Made by a program: the position numbers and the translations under genes. A stretch of DNA of 64,000 bases, taken from contig CAQWMM010000002.1 in assembly GCA_948907985.1 (NCBI GenBank), positions 20,741-84,740 of the forward strand. The letters run 5' to 3'. Shown here piece by piece: positions 23,089 to 29,822 of this stretch (within the stretch, counting starts at the first letter, position 1; the number at the start of each line of letters is the position of its first letter). Below the pieces are notes generated by a model that made no database searches, was not told where the DNA came from, and worked only from the letters and a program-made list of their open reading frames with translations. This DNA comes from an uncultured Bacillota bacterium (lineage in GTDB: Bacteria; Bacillota; Dehalobacteriia; UBA4068; UBA4997).

Positions 23089-25169
23089 TGGCCAGAGATT
23101 TATTGTTTGAAATTGGCATTGAAGAAATCCCGGCGCGGTTTATGGAGCCGGCGCTGAAACAGCTGCGCGAACTGACGCAGGCGGCGTTGGCCCAGGCCGG
23201 GCTGGCTTATGAGGATATGCAGACCTACGGCACGCCGCGGCGCATTGCCCTGCTGATTGAAAATCTGGCGGAGATGCAGCCGGACAGCCAGACCGAGAGC
23301 AAAGGCCCGGCGCTTAAGGCCGCTTATGGGCCGGACGGCGCGCCTAGCAAGGCGCTGCTGGGTTTTTGCCGCGGCCAGGGGATTGACCCGGAACAGGTTT
23401 TGCAAAAGGAAATTAAGGGCGTGCAGTACGTTTACGCTGTTAAAGAGGTTAAAGGCCGGCCCACGGCAGAACTGCTGCCCGCCATGCTGGAGGAAATTGT
23501 GCATAAGCTGTATTTCCCCAAGCCGATGCGCTGGGGCAGCCAGGAAATGCGCTTTGCCCGGCCGATTCGCTGGCTGGTGCTGCTTTTCGGCACAGAGGTT
23601 CTGCCGCTGGAGATTGCCGGGGTCAAAGCCGGGCGCGTAACCCGCGGCCATCGTTTCCTGGGCAGCGGCCAGGCCGAGATTAAGGAGCCGGCGGCTTATT
23701 TAATGACGCTGCAAAATGAATATGTGATTGCTGACCAAAACCTGCGCCGCGAAAAAATCTGGACGCAGATTCAGGCGGTGGCCAAGGTGGCCGGGGGTAT
23801 GGTTAAACCGGATGAGGAGCTGCTTTCCGAGCTGGTTTATATTCTGGAATATCCCACCGCGCTTTTGGGCAGCTTTGACGCTAAATATCTGGCAATTCCG
23901 GAGGAGTTGGTGGTAACGCCGATGCGCGAACACCAACGCTATTTCCCGGTTTATGACGCGACCGGCCAAAAACTGCTGCCGCATTTTATCACGGTGCGCA
24001 ACGGTAACAGCGAACATTTGGATATTGTCCGCGCCGGCAATGAAAAGGTGCTGGCGGCGCGGCTGGCCGACGCGGAATTTTTCTGGCAGGAAGACTGCGC
24101 CCATAAGCTGGAAGATAATCTGCCCCGTCTGGAACATATCGTTTTCCACGAAAAACTGGGCACGCTGGCCGCTAAGGTGCGGCGGGTGCAAACTCTGGCC
24201 GGGCATATTGCCGCCAAACTGGTCTTCAGTGAAACCGATAAAGCGGATACGCAGCGCGCCGCGCAGTTGATGAAGTGTGATTTGGTTTCTAACGCGGTTT
24301 ATGAGTTTACGGAGTTGCAAGGCATTATGGGCGAATATTACGCCTGCCATGACGGCGAGCCGGCGCAGGTGGCGCAGGCTATCCGCGAGCATTATCTGCC
24401 CCGCTTTGCCGGTGACGCTCTGCCGCAGACTAAGGCGGGTATTGCGCTGGCGCTGGCCGACCGTCTGGACAGTCTGGTTGGTTTCTTTGGCCAGAATCTT
24501 ATTCCCACCGGTTCGCAGGATCCTTACGCCCTGCGCCGCGCGGCGATCGGCGTAACCCAGATTTTGCTGCAAAATAAGCTTTCGCTTAATTTGCAATGGC
24601 TTTGCCAAAAGGCTTACGGGCTTTATACCGGTATTGAGATGGTGAATGACGAGGCGGCGACGCTGGCGGCGATTGCCAATTTCTTCCGGCAGCGTTTGGA
24701 GAACGTGTTAGGCGACGAGGGCGTGGCCTATGACGTGATTAACGCGGTGGCCGGTCTGCCGCTGATTTGCCCGCTGTATAATTATCAAAAGGCGCATGCC
24801 CTGGCCGATTTTAAGCGGGACGCCGATTTTGCCCAACTGATGGCGGCATACGGGCGGGCGGCTAACTTGCTGAAGAACGCCGGACCGGCTGGCGAGCCGG
24901 ACGCCAAACTGTTTGTGGAGCCGGCCGAGGGCGAACTTTACGCGGCTCTGCGCGCAGCTAATTCCAAGGTGCTTTCAGCCATAGCCAAGCGGGATTATTT
25001 GGCAGCCCTGCGGGATTTGGCGGCGGTGCGCCCGCAGTTAGACGCCTTTTTTGAGGCCGTGCTGGTGATGGCCGAGGACGAGGCGGTGCGCGCTAACCGT
25101 TTGGCTCTGCTGCAAATGCTGGTGAGCATGACGGCGGAGTTGGGCGACCTTTCCGCTTTGGTGAATTAA
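23088..25169 (+). CDS. glyS: Glycyl-tRNA synthetase beta subunit
   Basis: The 693-residue beta subunit binds tRNA-Gly and is needed for charging by GlyQ. It begins MARDLLFEIGIEEIPARFM and shows TYGTPRRIALLIENLAE, the HD-like middle region and the conserved SQDPYALRRAA block (about 480-490), with a DALR-type anticodon domain at the C-terminus. Its start overlaps the glyQ stop by one base, and AAAGGAGGGTG precedes it. The downstream gene follows by 11 bp. Confidence 0.96.
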   Translation: MARDLLFEIGIEEIPARFMEPALKQLRELTQAALAQAGLAYEDMQTYGTPRRIALLIENLAEMQPDSQTESKGPALKAAYGPDGAPSKALLGFCRGQGIDPEQVLQKEIKGVQYVYAVKEVKGRPTAELLPAMLEEIVHKLYFPKPMRWGSQEMRFARPIRWLVLLFGTEVLPLEIAGVKAGRVTRGHRFLGSGQAEIKEPAAYLMTLQNEYVIADQNLRREKIWTQIQAVAKVAGGMVKPDEELLSELVYILEYPTALLGSFDAKYLAIPEELVVTPMREHQRYFPVYDATGQKLLPHFITVRNGNSEHLDIVRAGNEKVLAARLADAEFFWQEDCAHKLEDNLPRLEHIVFHEKLGTLAAKVRRVQTLAGHIAAKLVFSETDKADTQRAAQLMKCDLVSNAVYEFTELQGIMGEYYACHDGEPAQVAQAIREHYLPRFAGDALPQTKAGIALALADRLDSLVGFFGQNLIPTGSQDPYALRRAAIGVTQILLQNKLSLNLQWLCQKAYGLYTGIEMVNDEAATLAAIANFFRQRLENVLGDEGVAYDVINAVAGLPLICPLYNYQKAHALADFKRDADFAQLMAAYGRAANLLKNAGPAGEPDAKLFVEPAEGELYAALRAANSKVLSAIAKRDYLAALRDLAAVRPQLDAFFEAVLVMAEDEAVRANRLALLQMLVSMTAELGDLSALVN

Positions 25170-25180
25170 AGGAGATTTTT

Positions 25181-25771
25181 ATGCTGCACAATTTTATTGC
25201 TATTGTGAGCGTTTTCGCGGTGTTGGCAACGATGTTTGAGCGGGTGTTTCGGCAAAAGCGGCGGGGTATCAAGGCCAACCTGCTTTGCCGGCACCATATT
25301 ATGGAGTTTGTGATTTACCCCTATGTGCTGCTGCTGGCCTATCACGTTTTGGCATATAGCTTTGGCTGGCCGCAGATTTGGGGCGCGGCGCTGAATACGA
25401 TTCTGATCCCCTGGGGCTGGCTGGACTGGGTTGGCGATTTGCTCTGCCTGATTGGTATTTTTATCTTTGTCTGGTGTATTCAGTCCTTTGGCGCGGCCTT
25501 TCGGCTGGGCGTGGACTATGAAAACCCGCAGCCGCTGATTACCACCGGCATTTATGCCTATACCCGCAACCCCATGTATGTGGCTTATGATTTGATTACG
25601 CTGGGGCTTTTCCTGATTTATCCCACGCCGTTGTTTTTCATCTTCGGTTTGGGCTGCTGGTCAATCTTCTTCCGCCAGACTACTATTGAAGAGGCCTTTC
25701 TGCGTAAATACCATGGCGCGGCCTTTGAGGAATATTGCAGCAGGGTTGGCCGGTTCTTCAAAGAATTTTAG
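25181..25771 (+). CDS. Isoprenylcysteine carboxylmethyltransferase-like membrane methyltransferase
   Basis: The 196-residue membrane protein has about five hydrophobic segments. Its C-terminal signature matches the ICMT/PEMT superfamily: LITTGIYAYTRNPMYVAY, then EEAFLRKYHGAAFEEYCSRVGRFF (blocks RNPMY and EE..L..KYG.....Y). These enzymes use S-adenosylmethionine to methylate membrane-bound substrates. Bacterial substrates are mostly unknown and protein prenylation is not implied. The ATG at 25181 follows AAAGGAG. Short spacing suggests co-transcription with glyQS, although no functional link is known. Confidence 0.8.
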   Translation: MLHNFIAIVSVFAVLATMFERVFRQKRRGIKANLLCRHHIMEFVIYPYVLLLAYHVLAYSFGWPQIWGAALNTILIPWGWLDWVGDLLCLIGIFIFVWCIQSFGAAFRLGVDYENPQPLITTGIYAYTRNPMYVAYDLITLGLFLIYPTPLFFIFGLGCWSIFFRQTTIEEAFLRKYHGAAFEEYCSRVGRFFKEF

Positions 25772-25816
25772 GAGCTGCCCGGGGGCCTGCGCAATTATAA
25801 AGAAACAGGTGTAAAA

Positions 25817-26410
25817 ATGATTTCAGCAATTTATGACCGACGAAGTATCCGAAAATTTTTGCCCCGTCCGCTTGCGGAAAGCGATATTATAGATATTTTG
25901 CAAAGCGGCATTGTGGCTCCGTCTTCCAAAAACCGTCAGCCCTGGAAGTATATTGTGGCGCAGGGCGCGGCCAAAGATGAGGCATTGCAGGCTTTTTATA
26001 AGGGCATTAGCCGGGAAGAAAAGCAAACCGCGCTGCTGCCGCAGAGCCGGCAGTATCTGGAATCGGCCAAGCGTACGGTTGCGATAATGGCGGAGGCTCC
26101 GGTTATAATTTTTGTTGAAAACACATTGGGCAAAAATATTCTGGCAGAGTTTACGCCGGAAGAACACATCAATGAAATTTGCAACATTCAGTCAATCAGC
26201 GCGGCAATCGAAAATATGCTTTTGACGGCTGTTGATAAGGGCATTGGCGGCCTTTGGATCGGCGATATATTTTTCGCTTACCCCGAATTGTGCGCCTGGC
26301 TGCACAGCGACGGTCAGCTTATCGCGGCGCTGGCCTTTGGTTATCCGGCGGAGTCGCCGCCGGCCAGGCCTCGCAAAAAGCTGGCAGATGTTGTGGTATG
26401 GAGAAATTAA
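25817..26410 (+). CDS. Nitroreductase family flavoprotein
   Basis: The 197-residue FMN-dependent oxidoreductase carries the family start YDRRSIRKF (FMN phosphate contacts), the APSSKNRQPWKYIV loop and GIGGLWIGDIF near the C-terminus. Nitroreductase-fold enzymes reduce nitro compounds, quinones or other electron acceptors using NAD(P)H; some have quite different roles. No substrate can be inferred. The ATG at 25817 follows ACAGGTG. A hairpin at 26422-26451 follows the stop. Confidence 0.85.
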   Translation: MISAIYDRRSIRKFLPRPLAESDIIDILQSGIVAPSSKNRQPWKYIVAQGAAKDEALQAFYKGISREEKQTALLPQSRQYLESAKRTVAIMAEAPVIIFVENTLGKNILAEFTPEEHINEICNIQSISAAIENMLLTAVDKGIGGLWIGDIFFAYPELCAWLHSDGQLIAALAFGYPAESPPARPRKKLADVVVWRN

Positions 26411-26421
26411 TGAATTTAAGA

Positions 26422-26451
26422 CAGCCCTTTCCGGTTAGACGGAAAGGGCTG
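26422..26451. terminator. Hairpin, family 1 copy A
   Basis: CAGCCCTTTCCG (26422-26433) and CGGAAAGGGCTG (26440-26451) form a perfect 12-bp stem with a 6-nt loop between convergent genes. Close relatives occur at 27271 and 27938. The T run is weak on both strands. Confidence 0.6.
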
Positions 26452-26512
26452 CTTTGCAATATATATAAAACTTGCGATGTAATATAACAGTTTCAATTCG
26501 CTTAGTGTTCGG

Positions 26513-26806
26513 TTACTTCTGCTGTTCTTGGGTTTGCGGGCCGGCGGAAGTAATAAATATAGCGTTGGCGGCGGAATCCCATTCAACCTGCATTTGCAAA
26601 GCCTCCGGCACGGTGCGCACCGGCAGATAAATTATGCCGTTAATGGTAACCGGCGCGGCGTTTTGCGTGGAAATTTGAATACCGTTTATTATGATTTTGG
26701 TGTTGTTATAGGTTGCCAAAACCTGCCTTGAGGGGTTGCCTTTAGGCATAGCTATTGCTAGCAGCAAAAATATGCAAATTATGGTAAGGAGTAATTCACT
26801 TTTCAT
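26513..26806 (-). CDS. Small secreted stalk-domain protein
   Basis: The 97-residue protein has an N-terminal hydrophobic segment (LLLTIICIFLLLAIAM), then half of a copper-amine-oxidase N-like stalk domain: IIINGIQISTQNAAPVTING, IYLPVRTVPEALQMQVEWD and AIFITSA. This is the same domain family as in the large protein at 3223, but only one repeat. It probably sits in or outside the membrane; function is unknown. The start ATG at 26806 has AAAGGA 12 nt upstream, a rather long spacing. It has its own consensus promoter. Confidence 0.75.
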   Translation of the reverse strand: MKSELLLTIICIFLLLAIAMPKGNPSRQVLATYNNTKIIINGIQISTQNAAPVTINGIIYLPVRTVPEALQMQVEWDSAANAIFITSAGPQTQEQQK

Positions 26807-26869
26807 TTTGGGAGTGTTCCTTTGTTTGTTAAACTATAATTTGGAAGATTTTTGGTTTTTTTGTTTATT

Positions 26870-26898
26870 AGTATAGCAGCTTAAACTTCTGATGTCAA
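26870..26898 (-). promoter_or_regulatory. Promoter of the small stalk protein
   Basis: On the minus strand TTGACA (26898-26893) and TATACT (26875-26870) are spaced 17 bp apart. Confidence 0.8.
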
Positions 26899-26968
26899 TT
26901 ATTTTATCAAAAAAGTTAGCGAAACATCATTTTAGTTGGGTATAATTATCATTGGGGAGTGATGTTGT

Positions 26969-27253
26969 TTGTTAGCTGATAAAATAAAATCTCTACGCAA
27001 GGCCAGAGGTTGGACGCAGGCAGAGCTTGGCCAAAAAGTTTCTTTAAGCAGAACTGGCATAAACGCCTGGGAACAGGGCCTTTCTATGCCGTCTACGGCA
27101 ATGCTGGTGGAATTGGCGAAAGTTTTTGCGGTTTCTACCGATTATCTGTTGGGGCTGGATAGCGTAGCGGTTATCGACGTTTCCGGCTTGGCAGAAAGAG
27201 ATGTGGCTATTCTGGCCGAACTGGCAGAGCGTTTGCGGCAAAATAAAAATTAA
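26969..27253 (+). CDS. XRE-family helix-turn-helix regulator
   Basis: The 94-residue DNA-binding protein has an N-terminal Cro/C1-type HTH (LRKARGWTQAELGQKVSLSR, then INAWEQGLSMPS and LAKVFAVSTDYLLGLD) and a short helical tail (LAERDVAILAELAERLRQ) for dimerisation. The start is TTG at 26969, with GGGGAG 9 nt upstream; no ATG or GTG in the frame lies closer. A TATAAT at 26941 is close upstream without a clear -35. It sits in an AT-rich accessory patch, divergent from the small stalk gene. Its targets are unknown. Confidence 0.85.
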   Translation: MLADKIKSLRKARGWTQAELGQKVSLSRTGINAWEQGLSMPSTAMLVELAKVFAVSTDYLLGLDSVAVIDVSGLAERDVAILAELAERLRQNKN

Positions 27254-27270
27254 AATTGGGTATATTAAAA

Positions 27271-27301
27271 GCAGCCTTTTCCGTTTAAGCGGAGGGGCTG
27301 C
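27271..27301. terminator. Hairpin, family 1 copy B
   Basis: GCAGCCTTTTCCG (27271-27283) pairs with CGGAGGGGCTGC (27290-27301), with G-U pairs, followed by TTTGGCATTTT. It closes the XRE gene and resembles copies A and C. Confidence 0.65.
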
Positions 27302-27317
27302 TTTGGCATTTTATATC

Positions 27318-27346
27318 TTGTAAAAAAATTTGTTGAATGTTATAAT
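27318..27346 (+). promoter_or_regulatory. Promoter of the PBECR2-like gene
   Basis: TTGTAA (27318-27323) and TATAAT (27341-27346) are spaced 17 bp apart, about 30 nt before the ATG. Confidence 0.65.
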
Positions 27347-27376
27347 TAGAAAAATACAAATTGATGAGGACAATTT

Positions 27377-27757
27377 ATGCAGTATATTTGTCGGCTGGAT
27401 AAAAAGCTATACAGTTGTGTGTCTGAAAATATCATTAGTGATGATGTTGTTATAACAGATAAGCAGATTCAACATATTATGGGGCGTCATCCAGGTGATT
27501 ATGAGAAGTACGCAGTTTGGTTTCAGATGATTATTGAAAGTCCGGATTATATTTTAGAGGCTAATAAACCAAATACCGCTGTCATTCTTAAAGAGATTCA
27601 ATATAATCAAACCGAATTTTTTAAAACTATACTGCGGTTAGTTACATCAACTGATAATCCTTATTATAAAAATTCTATTATAACATTTATGAAAATTGAT
27701 AAACAGGATTGGAATAGATTATTAAGAAATAAAAAAATTCTTTACAAAAGAGAATAA
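27377..27757 (+). CDS. PBECR2-like (Barnase-EndoU-ColicinE5-RelE fold) nuclease
   Basis: The 126-residue protein resembles the PBECR nuclease-fold domains found in phage and polymorphic toxins. Visible blocks are VVITDKQIQHIMGRHPGDYEKY with a candidate catalytic His, IIESPDYILEANKPNTAVIL, FKTILRLVTS, and NSIITFMKIDKQDWNR ending LYKRE. Proteins of this fold are predicted RNases. It stands alone with no recognisable immunity gene, and its own promoter precedes it. A structured RNA gene begins at its 3' end. Composition is AT-rich, suggesting recent arrival. The fold assignment is from memory of the family pattern; activity is inferred. Confidence 0.65.
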   Translation: MQYICRLDKKLYSCVSENIISDDVVITDKQIQHIMGRHPGDYEKYAVWFQMIIESPDYILEANKPNTAVILKEIQYNQTEFFKTILRLVTSTDNPYYKNSIITFMKIDKQDWNRLLRNKKILYKRE

Positions 27758-27769
27758 AGGAGTTATAAT
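27741..27769 (+). promoter_or_regulatory. Promoter of the structured RNA
   Basis: TTTACA (27741-27746) and TATAAT (27764-27769) are spaced 17 bp apart. It overlaps the last codons of the PBECR2-like gene and predicts a start near 27776. Confidence 0.7.
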
Positions 27770-27775
27770 ATAAAT

Positions 27776-27928
27776 ATAATAGATTGAGCGCTTGAGGTGG
27801 AAGATTTCGTACAGTCCACACGCCGCTGGTACAGACAATGCCTGATGGGCATGAGAGATGCAGGAGAATTGTACGCCTGCCAAGTGCTAAATCTAAAAGG
27901 GAGCTATCAGTGGACAGCTCCCTTTTCT
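27776..27928 (+). ncRNA. Structured small RNA with predicted kissing loops
   Basis: No coding gene fits here, but the sequence folds well by hand. A closing helix P1 pairs 27781-27794 with 27881-27894 (14 positions, one mismatch, one G-U). Inside are hairpin P2 (GTGGA 27797-27801 with TCCAC 27815-27819), a hairpin ATGCC/GGCAT (27838-27842 with 27848-27852) and P4 (GCAGG 27860-27864 with CCTGC 27876-27880). The loops of P2 and P4 contain CGTACA (27809-27814) and TGTACG (27870-27875), a perfect 6-bp kissing match. A promoter precedes it and a strong terminator follows. No co-directional gene lies downstream, so it is not a cis-riboswitch. It might belong to a known family such as raiA-motif RNA; this could not be tested. 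Confidence 0.7.
27895..27926 (+). terminator. Terminator of the structured RNA
   Basis: AAAAGGGAGCT (27895-27905) and AGCTCCCTTTT (27916-27926) form a perfect 11-bp stem ending in a T run. Confidence 0.85.
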
Positions 27929-27937
27929 TATGATAAA

Positions 27938-27969
27938 GCAGCCTTTTCCGGTTGAACGGAAAGGGCTGC
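27938..27969 (-). terminator. Hairpin, family 1 copy C (end of DUF4180 operon)
   Basis: GCAGCCTTTTCCG (27938-27950) and CGGAAAGGGCTGC (27957-27969) form a 13-position stem with one mismatch or wobble. On the minus strand it is followed by TTTATC, nine bases after the DUF4180 stop. Confidence 0.7.
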
Positions 27970-27977
27970 TTTTAGTA

Positions 27978-28346
27978 TTATTTGGCTTGGGCCAATTTGG
28001 CTATGGCCTCTTCTGGCGTGGCGACAAAAAATACGTTTTGCCCCTGGTTGGACTCATAAATAAAATCGTGCAGGGGCTTGCTGGTGTAATGTGAGTAGTC
28101 GCCATAAATAGCAATTTTTATTTGATAATTGATGAATTTTTGCAGAATTTCGCCGGCCAGACCGCTGCTTAGCACAAAAAAATCTTCTGCCAGGTGATGT
28201 TTGGCGAAAACTATTCTTCGTGCATCGGCTGCATATTTGGCGGACATTGCCAAATCTAAGGCAGATTGACTGTCGTTAATTAGTAAATCCGGGCTGTTGA
28301 TTACAGCAATATTAACGCCGTTCTCGACTATTTTTTCAATTTGCAT
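27978..28346 (-). CDS. DUF4180 domain protein
   Basis: The 122-residue soluble protein shows the DUF4180 pattern: NIAVINSPDLLINDSQSALDLAM, RIVFAKHHLAEDFFVLSSGLAGEILQKF, then KIAIYGDYSHYTSKPLHDFIYESNQGQNVFFV (key blocks FFVLSSGLAGE, YGDYS, FIYESN). The family has no established biochemical role and is often near transcription regulators. It is the last of four minus-strand genes with short spacings, after the FakA-C-like gene. The ATG at 28346 follows AAAGGAG. Confidence 0.8.
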   Translation of the reverse strand: MQIEKIVENGVNIAVINSPDLLINDSQSALDLAMSAKYAADARRIVFAKHHLAEDFFVLSSGLAGEILQKFINYQIKIAIYGDYSHYTSKPLHDFIYESNQGQNVFFVATPEEAIAKLAQAK

Positions 28347-28365
28347 TTATAATTACTCCTTTATT

Positions 28366-28617
28366 TCAGCCTTGCAGGCCGCGCGCTTGTCTGTCCATAT
28401 CCTCGATAACAATATCAAAAATTTCGCCAAGGCTGGCGCAGTATTCCAGCACTTGCCAGGGCTGGTTGGTGTGGAAGTGGATCTTGATCAGTTTATCGTC
28501 GCCTACCGCCAGCAGGCAGTCGCCCTGGAAATGGCTGATAAAATATTCGCTGATAGCCGTTTCGTCCAGTTTCTCGCCCTCAATTAAAAGTTGGGTGTCA
28601 TATCTAAATTCAGTCAT
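28366..28617 (-). CDS. Free-standing FakA/DegV-type C-terminal domain protein
   Basis: The 83-residue protein matches the C-terminal part of fatty-acid kinase FakA (YloV): YDTQLLIEGEKLDE, GDCLLAVGDDKLIKIHFHTNQP and VLEYCASLGEIFDIVIEDM. It lacks the DhaL-type kinase domain that comes first in full-length FakA, so it cannot itself be a kinase of that type. It may bind a partner or ligand on its own. The ATG at 28617 overlaps the end of the DUF6440 gene by 8 bp, so the two are translationally coupled. Databases sometimes label such proteins kinase to dihydroxyacetone kinase. Confidence 0.65.
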   Translation of the reverse strand: MTEFRYDTQLLIEGEKLDETAISEYFISHFQGDCLLAVGDDKLIKIHFHTNQPWQVLEYCASLGEIFDIVIEDMDRQARGLQG

Positions 28618-28822
28618 AATAGTTTGCTCCTTTTTTTGCGTTGTCAGCTAAGGCGTTCGGGGTGATTACCGGCTGGCCTTTTTCATCAAGCAGCGGGGTC
28701 AGGCCGCCGGCCTGTCCGGAGGTCATAAAAAGGTAATTCACACCGGTTACGGTGTCCACCAGAATTTCCGCAGTGCTAATGCTGCCTTGGATATAAATGC
28801 GTTTAAAGCGTTTTTCTTTCAT
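28610..28822 (-). CDS. DUF6440 family small protein
   Basis: The 70-residue protein has the short DUF6440 pattern: RFKRIYIQGSISTAEILVDTVTGVNYLFM, then QAGGLTPLLDEKGQPVI. Small beta-rich proteins of this type occur widely in Bacillota, with no known function. It is between the MBL-fold gene (15 bp upstream) and the FakA-C-like gene (8-bp overlap). The ATG at 28822 follows AGGAGGAAAG. Confidence 0.7.
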   Translation of the reverse strand: MKEKRFKRIYIQGSISTAEILVDTVTGVNYLFMTSGQAGGLTPLLDEKGQPVITPNALADNAKKGANYYD

Positions 28823-28837
28823 TATAGCTCTTTCCTC

Positions 28838-29650
28838 CTAAAATTTGATTTGCAGGCCGACTTGCAGCTGAAAAACTTTTTCGCCCAACTCCTGCCGCAG
28901 AATATCAAAGGCGGGCTGGCCGGTGCAGTGGCCGGTATAGACGGCCTGCAAGTTCATCTGGCGCAGACGGCGGGCCAGACTGCGCACATCGTCGGCGCTG
29001 CGCTGATAAAGATGAAAACCGCCGATCAGCATCCGCGCTGGCCGCCCAAGCTGCCGGCAGGCCTCGTTGACGATATTTTCCACTCCGCCATGCGAACAGG
29101 AATTGAAAATCACCAGCCCGTCCGGCGTGTCGAAAACCAGGCTTTGTTCGTGGGCAAAATCGTCCGGCTGCCAACCGCCGTCGGGTTGCCTGCAATACAT
29201 TTGGGCCAGACGGCCCTGCTCCGCCAGATTGGGCGTGGCGTGGGGCAGCAGATAGACCTTGTCTAGCAGTTGATAAACGCCGTCCACAAACTCCAGCCGG
29301 TTGGCAAAATCTTGCAGAATATCTGGCCTGATACCAATGTATTTATATTCGCCTTCGGCAATTTTATAGCAATTGGCCGCCGCCTGCCGGCGCAGGTATA
29401 ACCTGGCGCGGCTGTTCTGCTGGAAAAAATCCGCCAGACCGTCGGCGTGATCATAGTGGGCGTGGGATAAAACCGCCGCGTCCACCGCTGCGATATCCAG
29501 CCCCAGGGCGGCGGCGTTGCTTAGAAAAAGGCCGCTGGCGCCGGCGTCCAGCAACAGCCGTTTGGGGCCGGCGGCGATATAAACGCTTAAGCCCCATTCG
29601 CCGGGCAGCTCCTCCTGTCCAATATTATCTACTAAAACTGTCGCCTGCAT
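28838..29650 (-). CDS. MBL-fold metallohydrolase, COG1237 type
   Basis: The 270-residue protein has the metallo-beta-lactamase fold with metal motifs LSHAHYDHADG (about 60-70), NSCSHGG (about 180) and the later GGFHLY and TGHC. It groups with COG1237, which contains archaeal dihydropteroate-related enzymes and many uncharacterised bacterial hydrolases. It has no signal peptide, and the substrate is unknown. It is the first gene of the four-gene operon. A weakly conserved promoter region upstream could not be fixed. Confidence 0.85.
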   Translation of the reverse strand: MQATVLVDNIGQEELPGEWGLSVYIAAGPKRLLLDAGASGLFLSNAAALGLDIAAVDAAVLSHAHYDHADGLADFFQQNSRARLYLRRQAAANCYKIAEGEYKYIGIRPDILQDFANRLEFVDGVYQLLDKVYLLPHATPNLAEQGRLAQMYCRQPDGGWQPDDFAHEQSLVFDTPDGLVIFNSCSHGGVENIVNEACRQLGRPARMLIGGFHLYQRSADDVRSLARRLRQMNLQAVYTGHCTGQPAFDILRQELGEKVFQLQVGLQIKF

Positions 29651-29822
29651 AAAATATCACCTCATTTTTTACGATAATAATATTTTAACATAAATTGAGC
29701 CTGAAGAAAAGCTTTTTCTGTATGGCGAATCGAAAGTGATTATGGCGCCTCAGGCAGGTTTATGCGGATTTTTGCCGAAATATAAACGGAAATAATATGA
29801 GGGATATTAGGAGGCTGCCAGA

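Noticed and set aside
27846..27962. ORF of about 38 codons across the structured RNA
   Set aside because: It has no ribosome binding site, runs through both terminator hairpins and has no protein-like composition; the RNA fold explains the region better.
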